From contig NZ_CP037954.1 of the NCBI RefSeq assembly GCF_004359195.1, positions 1,488,001 to 1,552,000 on the forward strand: 64,000 nucleotides of DNA, read 5' to 3'. Both the position numbers and the translations under genes were made by a program. This document shows, piece after piece, positions 1 to 8,582 of this stretch; the first letter of the stretch is position 1; every line of letters starts with the position of its first letter. The DNA comes from Chryseobacterium salivictor. Lineage in GTDB: Bacteria; Bacteroidota; Bacteroidia; Flavobacteriales; Weeksellaceae. The notes under the pieces are model-generated. The model worked only from the letters and a program-made list of their open reading frames with translations, did no database searches and was not told where the DNA came from.

Positions 1-812
1 ATGCTGAAAATGATCGGTTCATTACCCGGGAATTTATTTTTCACCGTGACTTGTCCTTTATGGAAAACCACCGAATTCGGGGCAATGCTTTGTGTAATCC
101 AGACGTTTCCGCCAATCAATGCATTTTCTCCGATGACCGTGTCGCCACCGAGAATAGTGGCGTTGGCATAAATGACCACATGATCTTCAATCGTCGGATG
201 GCGCTTGGTATTCTGCAAATTCTTAGTCACCGAATGGGCACCCAAAGTTACGCCCTGATAGATTTTCACATGATTTCCAATAACGGTGGTTTCACCGATG
301 ACGATTCCCGTGCCGTGGTCGATAACGAAATTATTACCGATTTCTGCTCCCGGATTGATGTCGATTCCGGTTTTACTGTGGGCAAATTCTGTCCATATTC
401 TTGGGATTAACGGAACATTGCTTTTGTAGAGTTCGTGGGCGAAGCGATAAACGGCAATGGCAAAAAAACCTGGATATGAAAACATGACCTCTTCCATACT
501 TTTTGCGGCAGGGTCGTTATCGAAGATTGCCTGGGCATCTTTTTCCAGAGATTCGTAGATTTTGGGGAAGCTTTCAAAGAAAAGCTCTGTTTCAGGACTT
601 TCTTTATCATCTGTAACCGAATACAGGATTTCTTTAAACTCATTTTTAAAATGATTCAAACGCATCTGGATGTCGCTAAGTTCTGAACACCGCTGATATT
701 CCAGAAAAAATATAAAGCGGAAAAACCGGTCGATAAAGTGTTCGATCTTCTTTTTATCAAGGTCATATTTCCGGTGGGCATAACCCTGATGTAAACGTTT
801 AGAAAAATCCAT
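1..812 (-). CDS. cysE: Serine O-acetyltransferase (3' end outside window)
   Basis: Transfers an acetyl group from acetyl-CoA to L-serine to give O-acetylserine, the first step of cysteine synthesis; cytosolic. The first 270 residues are visible; the C-terminus lies beyond position 1. After an alpha-helical N-terminal half (1-140) comes a left-handed beta-helix of hexapeptide repeats (about 148-255). The catalytic motif DHGTG is at 165-169. D151 and H166 match D143 and H158 of the E. coli enzyme, and RHP at 204-206 matches the H193 region. The N-terminal part is the long form. The ATG at 812 follows a TAACTTTG promoter box (832-839, minus strand) by a short leader. It is divergent from mdh. 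Confidence 0.93.
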   Translation of the reverse strand, partial: MDFSKRLHQGYAHRKYDLDKKKIEHFIDRFFRFIFFLEYQRCSELSDIQMRLNHFKNEFKEILYSVTDDKESPETELFFESFPKIYESLEKDAQAIFDNDPAAKSMEEVMFSYPGFFAIAVYRFAHELYKSNVPLIPRIWTEFAHSKTGIDINPGAEIGNNFVIDHGTGIVIGETTVIGNHVKIYQGVTLGAHSVTKNLQNTKRHPTIEDHVVIYANATILGGDTVIGENALIGGNVWITQSIAPNSVVFHKGQVTVKNKFPGNEPIIFS

Positions 813-831
813 TCGGCATTTATATTTTGAG

Positions 832-839
832 CAAAGTTA
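832..839 (-). promoter_or_regulatory. Promoter -7 box of cysE
   Basis: TAACTTTG on the minus strand matches the Bacteroidota -7 consensus TAnnTTTG. The nearest upstream TTG (855-857) is only 15 bp away, shorter than the usual 17-23, so the -33 element is uncertain. Confidence 0.45.
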
Positions 840-952
840 CAGCATAAGCTTTGCCAAACAGGTTGATCTAGGGTAATAAATAAAAATAATAACCATCATT
901 GGCCTCAGCAGGAATTCTGAAAACCAGAACAGAACTTTAATAAGTGCAAAAA

Positions 953-983
953 TTGGTCAAAACTTTAACATTTCGTAAATTTG
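953..983 (+). promoter_or_regulatory. Promoter of mdh
   Basis: TTG at 953-955, 20 bp, then TAAATTTG at 976-983: a full match to the Bacteroidota consensus. Transcription should start near 990, leaving a leader of about 130 nt before mdh. The rest of the 813-1120 gap shows no gene. Confidence 0.65.
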
Positions 984-1120
984 AATGCTGATATTTAATA
1001 AGGTTCAGGAGTGTAAATGAAAACCCAGGTTTTGATGATCATTTAAAAAAAACAATAAATTAATAAATAGGAAAACGCAGGTTTCCAAATTTCCATTAAA
1101 AAATAAATAAATAAATTAAT

Positions 1121-2047
1121 ATGAAAGTTACCGTAGTTGGAGCAGGAGCCGTTGGTGCAAGTTGTGCAGAATACATCGCGATGAAAAATTTCGCAGCAGA
1201 AGTTGTTTTGGTTGACATTAAAGAAGGTTTTGCCGAAGGGAAAGCCATGGATTTGATGCAAACTGCTTCTCTGAATGGATTCGATACTAAAATTACCGGA
1301 ACAACCGGAGATTACAGCAAAACCGCTGGGTCAAAAGTTGCCGTAATTACTTCCGGAATCCCAAGAAAACCGGGAATGACCCGTGAGGAACTGATCGGGA
1401 TCAATGCAGGAATCGTGAAAGAAGTGACTGCAAACCTGGTAAAACATTCACCAAACGTAATCATCATCGTGGTTTCTAATCCAATGGATACGATGGCGTA
1501 TTTGGTTCACAAAACTTCTGGTTTACCAAAAAATCAAATCATTGGAATGGGTGGAGCTTTAGATTCTGCACGTTTCAAATACAGATTGGCGGAAGCATTG
1601 GAATGTCCAATTTCAGATGTTGACGGAATGGTCATCGCTGCTCACAGTGATACAGGAATGCTTCCTTTGATGACTAAAGCAACAAGAAACGGAGTTCCGG
1701 TGACTGAATTCTTAAGTGAAGAACAACAGACTTACGTTGCCGAAGAAACCAAAGTTGGTGGTGCAACATTGACGAAATTATTAGGAACTTCCGCTTGGTA
1801 TGCACCGGGAGCAGCAGTTTCTGTAATGGTACAGGCCATTCTTTGCGACCATAAAAAAATGATTCCGTGTTCATTAATGTTGGACGGAGAATATGGTGAA
1901 AGCGACATCTGCTTAGGCGTTCCGGCAATTATCGGCGCAAACGGTGTTGAGAAAATCGTTGAAATCAGTTTAACTGACGCTGAAAAAGAAAAATTCGCAA
2001 CCGCTGCAAAAGCAGTAAGAGAAGTAAACGGCGACTTAAAATTCTAA
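1121..2047 (+). CDS. mdh: Malate dehydrogenase
   Basis: NAD-dependent oxidation of malate to oxaloacetate in the TCA cycle; cytosolic. The 308-residue length is normal for the LDH-like MDH type. The Rossmann motif GAGAVG is at 7-12 and D32 at the end of strand 2 indicates NAD rather than NADP. Substrate arginines are R82 and R88 (IPRKPGMTR) and R151. The catalytic pair is D148 and H175; N120 lies in SNPMD. The start codon is the only ATG that gives the glycine-rich N-terminus at the right place. It is monocistronic: its own promoter upstream, a strong hairpin terminator behind. Confidence 0.97.
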   Translation: MKVTVVGAGAVGASCAEYIAMKNFAAEVVLVDIKEGFAEGKAMDLMQTASLNGFDTKITGTTGDYSKTAGSKVAVITSGIPRKPGMTREELIGINAGIVKEVTANLVKHSPNVIIIVVSNPMDTMAYLVHKTSGLPKNQIIGMGGALDSARFKYRLAEALECPISDVDGMVIAAHSDTGMLPLMTKATRNGVPVTEFLSEEQQTYVAEETKVGGATLTKLLGTSAWYAPGAAVSVMVQAILCDHKKMIPCSLMLDGEYGESDICLGVPAIIGANGVEKIVEISLTDAEKEKFATAAKAVREVNGDLKF

Positions 2048-2070
2048 GAATTTTCTGTAATGATATTGAA

Positions 2071-2100
2071 AACGCATCTTGAAAAAGGTGCGTTTTTTTT
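2071..2100 (+). terminator. Terminator of mdh
   Basis: A 10-bp stem (AACGCATCTT with AAGGTGCGTT, one G-T pair) followed by a run of T. Confidence 0.85.
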
Positions 2101-2227
2101 AGTTTAAAACAGCAATAATTCTTCGTTATTAAATTGAAAATACGGCTTTTAAAAAAAGCTGAACACCGAGAAAATGAAGCCCGCAGATCTGGTAAATAAC
2201 TCAGATTTGCTTGTGACCTAAAATCCC

Positions 2228-2255
2228 AAAACCTTTCAGATCATGAAAGGTTTTT
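2228..2255 (+). terminator. Terminator-like hairpin between mdh and pafA
   Basis: AAAACCTTTC and GAAAGGTTTTT form a 10-bp stem with a 7-nt loop and T-run. mdh already has its own terminator 130 bp earlier, so this is a second stop or the end of a short unannotated transcript; no ORF lies between. Confidence 0.5.
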
Positions 2256-2303
2256 AAAATCTGATAAGAAACATTACCTTTACAAAAGCTAAAAATTTAT
2301 TAA

Positions 2304-3947
2304 ATGTTCAGAAAAATTCAGATTATTGGGATTCTTGCGCTTTCCACTTTTTCGTTGAATGCACAGAAAAATAGATCAACACAACTCGAAAGACCCAAAC
2401 TTGTGGTTGGATTAGTCGTCGATCAGATGCGTTGGGATTACCTCTACCGCTATTATGAAAAATATGGGAATGACGGTTTCAAAAGATTGTTGAGTCAGGG
2501 TTATTCTCTCAATAATGTTCACATTAATTATATTCCGACCTATACGGCAATTGGTCACACTACCATTTATACTGGTTCTGTGCCTGCAATTCACGGGATT
2601 TCAGGCAATGACTGGTTTGATAAAACGACCGGAAAAAATGTGTACTGTACGGCAGATGATTCGGTAAAGCCGGTTGGGACCACCGATGCTAAAGTCGGCA
2701 GTCATTCACCAAGAAATTTGTGGTCAACGACCATTACAGACGAACTTCTGTTGGCAACCAATTTTAAAGCAAAAGTGGTAGGCGTTTCTTTAAAGGACCG
2801 CGCGTCGATTCTTCCTGCCGGTCATAATCCTACGGGAGCTTATTGGTTCGATGATACCACCGGAAATTTTGTAACAAGTTCTTATTACAGGAATGAATTG
2901 CCAAAATGGGTGAATGATTTTAACAGCCAGAAAATGGGAGATCAACTGGTGAAAAACGGCTGGAGCACTTTGCTTCCTATTGCCGAATATACCGAGAGTT
3001 CACCTGATAATTCTCCGTGGGAAGGACTTTTGGGAAGTGCGAAAACGCCGACTTTTCCTTACAGTAATTTGGCCGCAGATTATCAGGCCAAGAAAGACAA
3101 TATCCGTTCTACACCTTTCGGAAATACTTTAACATTGAAAGCAGCAGAAGCAGCCATCAGAGGAGAGCAGCTGGGCGCTGATGCCATTACCGATTTTCTC
3201 GCCGTCAACCTGGCCTCTACCGATTATGCGGGACATAAATTCGGCCCGAATTCTATTGAAGTTGAAGATGTTTATCTGAGATTAGACCGGGATTTGGCAG
3301 ATTTCTTTAAATATTTAGATCAAACAGTTGGTAAGGATCAGTACACCGTTTTCCTTTCTGCGGATCATGGCGGCGCCCATTCCGAGGGTTTTATGGAAGA
3401 ACATAAAATGCCGACCGGTTTTTATGGCGAAGACAATAAGGAATTTAATAAACAGTTAAAAGATAAATTTAACGTCGATAAATTAATTACTAAAATAACC
3501 AATAATCAGGTTTATTTAGACGATAAATTAATCGCTGATAATAAATTGGATGCAGAACAGGTGAAGCAATATCTGATCGATATTCTGAACAAAGACAAAT
3601 CGGTCTTATTCGCGGTCGATATGAAAAAAGCAGGTTCGTCCTCCGTTCCGGAACCGATTAAAACGCGGATTGTGAATGGTTACAATTGGCAGAGAAGTGG
3701 TGATATTCAGGTGATTTACCACGATTCCTGGTTGCCAAGTTATTCGAAACTGGGCACCACGCACGGCTCGTGGAATTCTTACGATTCCCATATTCCTTTA
3801 ATTTTTATGGGTTGGGGAATTAAAAGCGGCGAGAGCAATAAAGATTACAACATGACCGACATCGCACCCACTTTGTCTGCATTATTAAGAATCCAGTTTC
3901 CAAGTGGAAATATCGGAAACCCGATTGTCGAAGCGATTGGGAAATAA
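2304..3947 (+). CDS. pafA: PafA-type alkaline phosphatase
   Basis: Phosphate-irrepressible periplasmic alkaline phosphatase of the kind described from Elizabethkingia/Chryseobacterium; hydrolyses phosphomonoesters with two zinc ions. The 547 residues start with a Sec signal peptide ending near ALSTFSLNA|Q at 20. All key residues are present, offset by +2 from the characterised PafA: D40, nucleophile T81, N102, K164 and R166 (phosphate contacts), D307, H311, D354, H355, and a late His in the THGSW stretch. This Lys/Arg/Asn set separates it from phosphodiesterases of the same superfamily. A TACCTTTA box just upstream is a weak promoter candidate. Single gene with its own terminator. Confidence 0.93.
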   Translation: MFRKIQIIGILALSTFSLNAQKNRSTQLERPKLVVGLVVDQMRWDYLYRYYEKYGNDGFKRLLSQGYSLNNVHINYIPTYTAIGHTTIYTGSVPAIHGISGNDWFDKTTGKNVYCTADDSVKPVGTTDAKVGSHSPRNLWSTTITDELLLATNFKAKVVGVSLKDRASILPAGHNPTGAYWFDDTTGNFVTSSYYRNELPKWVNDFNSQKMGDQLVKNGWSTLLPIAEYTESSPDNSPWEGLLGSAKTPTFPYSNLAADYQAKKDNIRSTPFGNTLTLKAAEAAIRGEQLGADAITDFLAVNLASTDYAGHKFGPNSIEVEDVYLRLDRDLADFFKYLDQTVGKDQYTVFLSADHGGAHSEGFMEEHKMPTGFYGEDNKEFNKQLKDKFNVDKLITKITNNQVYLDDKLIADNKLDAEQVKQYLIDILNKDKSVLFAVDMKKAGSSSVPEPIKTRIVNGYNWQRSGDIQVIYHDSWLPSYSKLGTTHGSWNSYDSHIPLIFMGWGIKSGESNKDYNMTDIAPTLSALLRIQFPSGNIGNPIVEAIGK

Positions 3948-3977
3948 GTTTTTTATTCTTAAATTCAGTATCAATAC

Positions 3978-4003
3978 AAAACCGCCTTTGGGCGGTTTTT
4001 TTT
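3978..4003 (+). terminator. Terminator of pafA
   Basis: AAACCGCC, a TTTG loop, GGCGGTTT, then T-run. The rest of the 3948-4326 gap (about 4004-4280) holds nothing I can support. Confidence 0.9.
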
Positions 4004-4280
4004 GGTCTAAAAAACAACTTTTATAGTATTAATGAATTAGCATTCTTTCTGCTTTTTCAGAATCTGAAAGCGAATAATTAAATATCTTCCAACTATTTCT
4101 GCTCTTTAATTATCGTGTAATTATTGAAAATGTTTGTGACTTTAGTGTTGAAAAATTTTATTTAATTTAAACATTACAAAATGAATATTTATGAATATTT
4201 TTTTCAGAAACTCATAGTGAAAAGCGCTGAAAGTTCATGTCTTAAAAAACACACAAAAAAATATGACTCTTTGTGGCTAA

Positions 4281-4308
4281 AAAAAAGACTGATTACAAAA
4301 TCAGTCTT
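4281..4308 (-). terminator. Terminator of the DUF4136 gene
   Basis: AAGACTGATT and AATCAGTCTT form a perfect 10-bp stem. On the minus strand it is followed by T6, so it serves the lipoprotein gene that ends at 4327. Confidence 0.85.
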
Positions 4309-4326
4309 CTCTCTATTTAAATAAAA

Positions 4327-4860
4327 TTATTTGTTTCTGTTCGGCGGATAATTCGCCATGATTTCCGAAACAATTTCCGGAATCTGTTTTTGTTTCGCTT
4401 TTGGTGAATCTACAGCAATTCCGCTTCCTATTCCCTGCCAAACCAGTTTTTGGGTTCTGGCATCTATTAAATCTACAATCAGGGTGCCTTGAGAGTAATT
4501 CTGTGTCCAGGTTCTGTTCATTCCCATTCCCCAACCGAAAGGTCCGCCCCAACCGTAGATTCCGTAAGGGTTTGAAGACTGGATGTCCTGAATTTTTTTA
4601 TGGTTGGCTTTCACGTTCACGATCAAATCCGGAGTTTCTGAAACACTTAAGCCTTTTGTTTGCAATTGTTTCGAAACTTCATTCAGTACCCGGTCTTTAT
4701 CGATATCGTTCAGTTTCAGATCGTCGATCCGTAATTTATACGTTTTGTAAGAATTGAAATTGGCGGTTGCGGCATAATCAGATTTTATCTGAAAAGGGCT
4801 GCAAGAAGAAAGTCCCAATGTGGCAGAAGCCAGCAGCAGTAAGATATATTTTTTGCTCAT
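4327..4860 (-). CDS. DUF4136 lipoprotein
   Basis: A 177-residue lipoprotein of unknown function. The signal peptide ends in lipobox LSSC with the lipidated cysteine at 20, so the mature protein is membrane-anchored. The body matches my knowledge of the DUF4136 family: an N-terminal stretch after the Cys (SDYAATANFNSYKTYKL), conserved KGLSVSETPDLIVNV-type strand, a Gly/Trp-rich loop (YGWGGPFGWG), and the C-terminal GTLIVDLIDARTQKLVW strand. The Asp/Trp positions of that last strand are typical. It stands alone between two terminators on opposite strands. No substrate can be inferred. Confidence 0.85.
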   Translation of the reverse strand: MSKKYILLLLASATLGLSSCSPFQIKSDYAATANFNSYKTYKLRIDDLKLNDIDKDRVLNEVSKQLQTKGLSVSETPDLIVNVKANHKKIQDIQSSNPYGIYGWGGPFGWGMGMNRTWTQNYSQGTLIVDLIDARTQKLVWQGIGSGIAVDSPKAKQKQIPEIVSEIMANYPPNRNK

Positions 4861-4931
4861 GACGTTTATATTTTCTTGTTTATTTAAATTTTTAAAAAAG
4901 TTCAGTTTATATCACAATCACCCGAATACTC

Positions 4932-5132
4932 TCAATCTTCCCCAAATTTCTTCGTCTCAGGTCTAACAATCTTTTTAAACGTATCCGTTTTTTTATCATA
5001 ACCATACGGACAATGTTTGCAGCCGCTTTTGCAGCAATAACCGCGTTTTAAATGGTATGCTTCTGTAAAAACCTTATAACCCTGTTCGTTATAATAAAAG
5101 TCCTCGTGCTCTTTGATGATTTTCTGGTACAT
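4932..5132 (-). CDS. DUF5522-type small cysteine-rich protein
   Basis: A 66-residue cytosolic protein with four cysteines in a compact motif at 33-41 (CCKSGCKHC) followed by PYGY, a pattern that suggests metal or Fe-S binding. I recognise it as the DUF5522 type, common and short in Flavobacteriia. Function unknown. The ATG at 5132 is the only plausible start. It is divergent from the HExxH membrane protein gene, with only 39 bp between the starts. Confidence 0.75.
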   Translation of the reverse strand: MYQKIIKEHEDFYYNEQGYKVFTEAYHLKRGYCCKSGCKHCPYGYDKKTDTFKKIVRPETKKFGED

Positions 5133-5159
5133 AAGTTAAATCAGATTTCCCGAAATGAA

Positions 5160-5167
5160 TATCTTTG
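5160..5167 (+). promoter_or_regulatory. Promoter -7 box for the HExxH protein
   Basis: TATCTTTG matches TAnnTTTG. It lies 5 bp before the ATG at 5172, so the transcript would have almost no leader. No TTG at the right distance. Confidence 0.4.
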
Positions 5168-5171
5168 TTTC

Positions 5172-5501
5172 ATGATTGTGATTTGCCAAAGACTTCTCAA
5201 AAATACAAAAATTTCAGGGATTACTCTTTTCCCGTTCATCATTCTGAGAAAGCCGGAATATAGGCACGATCCCATTCTCATCAATCACGAAAAAATCCAT
5301 CTGAGACAGCAATTGGAACTTTTAATTATTTTCTTTTATCTCTGGTATGTGATGGAGTATTATTACCGGTTGTTCAAACTTAAGAATCGCGATCTCGCCT
5401 ACAGGTCCATTTCCTTCGAACGCGAAGCCTACGCCATGGAAGCCAATCCGGATTATTTGGAAAACAGGAACCACTGGAGTTTCTGGAAGTATATCAAGTA
5501 G
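5172..5501 (+). CDS. Small membrane protein with HExxH motif
   Basis: A 109-residue protein whose family I know only as conserved hypothetical in Bacteroidota. It carries HEKIH (an HExxH zinc-metallopeptidase signature) at 39-43, a hydrophobic segment directly after it (about 49-62, LLIIFFYLWYVMEYYY), then FEREAY, whose Glu could be the third zinc ligand. This is the gluzincin arrangement in a very small frame. A longer reading frame to 5052 exists but overlaps DUF5522 and lies upstream of the promoter box, so I chose the ATG at 5172. Protease activity is inferred from the motif only. Confidence 0.7.
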   Translation: MIVICQRLLKNTKISGITLFPFIILRKPEYRHDPILINHEKIHLRQQLELLIIFFYLWYVMEYYYRLFKLKNRDLAYRSISFEREAYAMEANPDYLENRNHWSFWKYIK

Positions 5502-5583
5502 TTTTTATTTGAGAGCTTTTTTAGTTTTCTCAACCTGCTTGTTTGTGGACGGAAAAAAGCTGTTAGAAAAAGTTTTCCAGTGA

Positions 5584-6000
5584 CTACTTCTTCAGCGTTT
5601 GCAAAAAACTCTCGGCATTCATCACGGGAATTAAAGCATTTTTAAAATCTTTTTCATTTCGGGTGACGATTAAATCACAATGCGAAGCAACAGCACTATA
5701 ATATTGCATCGCATCTTCAAAATCTTTGAAATCAGAATTAGTTGCTTTTTCAATAACTTCATCATCCATTATCGAAATGGAGCAGAGTACTTTAAACTTT
5801 CTGATCTTTTCCAACGCCATTTTTGTGTTTTCAAATTTTGACAGCAAATAAAAAGTGGTAGAAATGCTTATTGGCGAAACGAAAACTTTAATTTTCTTTT
5901 GATCTGCTAAAGTCATCATTTTTGCAGCAGGAAGATAAAATTCTTCACGTTCGCCCAAAAAATCGATAACAATATTTGTATCTAAAAATACCTTTTGCAT
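5584..6000 (-). CDS. PIN-domain ribonuclease toxin (VapC-like)
   Basis: The toxin half of a type II toxin-antitoxin module; PIN proteins cleave RNA with Mg2+/Mn2+. The 138 residues show the N-terminal FLDTNIVIDFL with acidic residue D7, the central FEDAMQ (E95/D96) and CDLIVTRN (D109), the usual acidic cluster. The second acidic position, often a Glu after the second strand, reads SISISTTFYLL here, as in many Bacteroidota PIN proteins. It starts 1 nt after the antitoxin gene stops, so the two are co-transcribed and probably translationally coupled. Target unknown. Confidence 0.87.
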   Translation of the reverse strand: MQKVFLDTNIVIDFLGEREEFYLPAAKMMTLADQKKIKVFVSPISISTTFYLLSKFENTKMALEKIRKFKVLCSISIMDDEVIEKATNSDFKDFEDAMQYYSAVASHCDLIVTRNEKDFKNALIPVMNAESFLQTLKK

Positions 6001-6001
6001 T

Positions 6002-6256
6002 TTATTGGTATTTTTGGCTTAAATATTCGGTGTAGTCTTTGCGCAAAGTTTTCTCGTCCAGATCTGCAGGAATACTTTTTCCGCTCGAAATGCTCTTGAC
6101 AAATGGAGAGATTTCAAAATCGTCATTTTGTTCATTAGTCAAAGAGTCGAGATAGTTTTCTATCAGTCTTGATAAGCTTAGGTGTTTATTTGAAGCGTAT
6201 TTTTTAGCACGTTTAATAACACTTTCGTTGAGCTTAAGAGTGAGTTTAGAATCCAT
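6002..6256 (-). CDS. Antitoxin (DUF6364-like, ribbon-helix-helix)
   Basis: An 84-residue partner of the PIN toxin. The N-terminal 40 residues (LTLKLNESVIKRAKKYA...SLSRLIENYL) read as a ribbon-helix-helix DNA-binding domain. The C-terminal half (FVKSISSGKSIPADLDEK) is the likely toxin-neutralising tail. First gene of the pair. Its promoter lies among palindromes and a direct repeat (6264-6320), which fits autorepression by the toxin-antitoxin complex. Confidence 0.83.
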   Translation of the reverse strand: MDSKLTLKLNESVIKRAKKYASNKHLSLSRLIENYLDSLTNEQNDDFEISPFVKSISSGKSIPADLDEKTLRKDYTEYLSQKYQ

Positions 6257-6263
6257 AATGCTG

Positions 6264-6320
6264 TTTTATACGAACAAAGATAATAATTTTATACGTACAA
6301 TTGTAGGTTAGTTGTACAAC
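6264..6320 (-). promoter_or_regulatory. Promoter and candidate operators of the TA module
   Basis: Minus strand: TATCTTTG (-7 box, 6275-6282). Around it lie two copies of CGTATAAAA (6264-6272 and 6287-6295), the palindrome TACAATTGTA (6296-6305) and the palindrome GTTGTACAAC (6311-6320). The direct repeats flank the -7 box, where a bound antitoxin would block transcription. Confidence 0.5.
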
Positions 6321-6369
6321 TTTTTGCATCTAAGAAGATTTTTTCAATTATTTCTCCGAAATTTGCTCC

Positions 6370-7275
6370 ATGAAAATCCCTGCAATTTCAATTCCCATCG
6401 TTGAAATCCCTTTAGAAAAAAACATCCGGCTTTTTCTGAAAAGAGAAGACCTCATTCATCTACAGATTTCAGGGAATAAATACTGGAAATTATTTTATAA
6501 TATCAATTCCTATCTAGACCGGAATCCGGCAGATCCTTTCCTGATTACTTTTGGTGGCGCTTTTTCCAATCATATTGCTGCAGTTGCCGCTTTGGGAAAA
6601 GAAGGTCATTTAAAAACTTTAGGAATTATCCGGGGGGAGGAAATTCAGGATAAATGGCAGGAAAATCCAACCTTGAAACTCGCACAGGAAAACGGTATGG
6701 ATTTTCGGTTTGTGACGCGCGAAATGTACAGAGACAAAGAAACTTTAACCCAAATTTTAGAAAAAGAATTTCCTCAGGCTTTGATTATCCCTGAGGGCGG
6801 AACCAATGAACACGCTGTGGAAGGCATAAAATATATGCTCACAGAGGAAACAAAAAGTTTTGATTATCTTTGCACCGCAGTCGGAACGGGCGGAACAATC
6901 GCCGGAATTTCGAAGTTTGCAGAAGAGAAACAGCAGGTTTTGGGTTTCAAAGCAGTAGATGACCCGTCCTTATATAATAAGGTGTCGGACCTTTCAACCA
7001 GAAATAACTTTCAACTGATTGAAGCACACGATGGAAAGTACGGTAAAATAACCGACGAAAATATTCGTTTTATCAATGACTTTAAACAAAAGTTCGGTAT
7101 TCAGCTCGACCCGGTTTATACCGGAAAGATGATGAAGACGCTTTTCGAAATGATTGAAAAAAAGGAGTTTCCGGAGGAGAGCAGGATTCTGGCTTTTCAT
7201 ACCGGTGGTTTGCAGGGGATATTTGGAGCTAATGAATTGCTGAAAAAACAAAACCGAGAACTGATTAGGTTTTAA
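6370..7275 (+). CDS. PLP-dependent D-cysteine desulfhydrase / ACC deaminase-family protein
   Basis: A 301-residue fold-type II PLP enzyme of the family that includes 1-aminocyclopropane-1-carboxylate deaminase and D-cysteine desulfhydrase. LKREDLI at 23-29 and SGNKYWK at 34-40 place the PLP lysine at K37. The phosphate-binding loop is GTGGTIAG, with the FSNHIAA segment binding substrate. It is somewhat short for the family (about 320-340). The likely reaction is breakdown of a D-amino acid such as D-cysteine; specificity cannot be read from the sequence. Single gene with no clear operon partner. Confidence 0.85.
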   Translation: MKIPAISIPIVEIPLEKNIRLFLKREDLIHLQISGNKYWKLFYNINSYLDRNPADPFLITFGGAFSNHIAAVAALGKEGHLKTLGIIRGEEIQDKWQENPTLKLAQENGMDFRFVTREMYRDKETLTQILEKEFPQALIIPEGGTNEHAVEGIKYMLTEETKSFDYLCTAVGTGGTIAGISKFAEEKQQVLGFKAVDDPSLYNKVSDLSTRNNFQLIEAHDGKYGKITDENIRFINDFKQKFGIQLDPVYTGKMMKTLFEMIEKKEFPEESRILAFHTGGLQGIFGANELLKKQNRELIRF

Positions 7276-7420
7276 ACCACATAGATTTAACCACAAGTGA
7301 TGTGAAGATGTTCAGAAATATAAGTTCATAAAGATGATCTTATTGAATAAAAATTAAAACCAAACTTGGTGACTTTATGGTTCATCACTCAATCAGTTTA
7401 AAAGTCATTAAATATAATAT

Positions 7421-8470
7421 ATGAAGAAAATATTTTTTGCTCTTGCATTAATATTATTTGCAAAATTCAACGCCCAGGGTTGGAAGACGGATGAGCAATA
7501 CATTCAGAAATTTGCGACCTACGCCGTCGAAGAAATGGAAAAATATAAAATTCCGGCTTCAATTACTTTAGCACAGGGACTTCTGGAAACCGGTGGCGGG
7601 CAAAGCCGGCTCGCACAACAAGGAAATAATCATTTCGGCATCAAATGTAAAGAAGATTGGAACGGAAAAACCATGACCCATACTGATGATGCGCCGAATG
7701 AATGTTTCCGGGTTTATGATGATCCCCGGGATTCGTACGAAGATCATTCGAAGTTTTTGGCGTACAGACCGTATTACGTGAATCTTTTCAAACTCGACAT
7801 GATGGATTATAAAGCGTGGGCGCATGGTTTGAAAAAAGCCGGCTATGCGACGAATCCAAGATACGCCTATATTCTGATCGATAAAATTGAAAAAAACAAA
7901 CTCTACGAATTTGATAAAACCAATTCCAGGGAAGTGTTGTATGCGGTTTTGAAAATGTATCCCGACTTAAAGAACGACCGTATTTTTATGGCCAGGTTGG
8001 ATCAGAGCGGGAGTTCGGGTAACCCTGTCACCGTAAAGGTTCCTTACGAACAAACCTCTTATGCAAAACAGCAGAAAAATGTAGAGAAAATAGTCTCAAA
8101 GGCAGAAACCTTGCAGTCTATTTTAATTAAAAGTCATCCGAATGGCGGCAAGAAATTCGTAATTGTTCCTGAGGATATTGATTTGGCAGCAATTTCAAAA
8201 AAATTCCAGATTACAGAAACTACGCTGATGAAATGGAACGAGCTCGATGGAACTCAATTAAAAAGAAATGACATTCTGTTTCTGGAACACAAATCTTCCA
8301 CCGGAAACGTAGCGACTTATAAAGCCCAGGTTGGAGAATCGATGCACGATATCGCCCAGAAATTCGGAATCAAACTCAAGAAGCTTTATTCCAAAAACCG
8401 GATGGATTACGGCCAGCAACCAACAAGCGGCCAGTTAATTTACCTTCAAAGCAAAAAACCAAAAAAGTAA
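7421..8470 (+). CDS. Secreted glucosaminidase with LysM repeats
   Basis: A 349-residue peptidoglycan hydrolase. A signal peptide (1-18, ending FNA|Q) is followed by a GH73-type N-acetylglucosaminidase domain (about 22-165) with the catalytic Glu at 56 in LLETGGGQS and the typical NNHFGIKC and CFRVYDDP motifs. The C-terminal part (about 225-349) holds two LysM-like units (one with the FVIVPEDIDLAAISKKF core, one with YKAQVGESMHDIAQKFGI) that bind cell-wall glycan. It probably acts in the periplasm in septum cleavage or wall turnover. Single gene. Confidence 0.9.
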   Translation: MKKIFFALALILFAKFNAQGWKTDEQYIQKFATYAVEEMEKYKIPASITLAQGLLETGGGQSRLAQQGNNHFGIKCKEDWNGKTMTHTDDAPNECFRVYDDPRDSYEDHSKFLAYRPYYVNLFKLDMMDYKAWAHGLKKAGYATNPRYAYILIDKIEKNKLYEFDKTNSREVLYAVLKMYPDLKNDRIFMARLDQSGSSGNPVTVKVPYEQTSYAKQQKNVEKIVSKAETLQSILIKSHPNGGKKFVIVPEDIDLAAISKKFQITETTLMKWNELDGTQLKRNDILFLEHKSSTGNVATYKAQVGESMHDIAQKFGIKLKKLYSKNRMDYGQQPTSGQLIYLQSKKPKK

Positions 8471-8530
8471 TCTAAGACCGAAAACTTGATAAATGGAAAT
8501 CGAAAATAAACTCTTTGATCTGCCTGTCAT

Positions 8531-8560
8531 CTATTCGTCTATTATCTATTCGTCTATTAT
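8531..8560 (+). repeat. 15-bp tandem repeat, two copies
   Basis: CTATTCGTCTATTAT is present twice head to tail (8531-8545, 8546-8560) just upstream of hemL. A related unit lies inverted in the 23S-5S spacer at 25757-25780. Confidence 0.8.
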
Positions 8561-8582
8561 CTAATATCTCATATCTGAAAAA

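Noticed and set aside
1017..1046. Ten-codon possible leader peptide upstream of mdh
   Set aside because: It follows a GGAG that would not pair with this genome's altered 16S tail; no regulatory structure seen.
2228..2255. Riboswitch upstream of pafA
   Set aside because: The hairpin looks like a plain terminator; no conserved aptamer was recognised.
5052..5171. N-terminal extension of the HExxH protein
   Set aside because: It overlaps the divergent DUF5522 gene and lies upstream of the promoter box.
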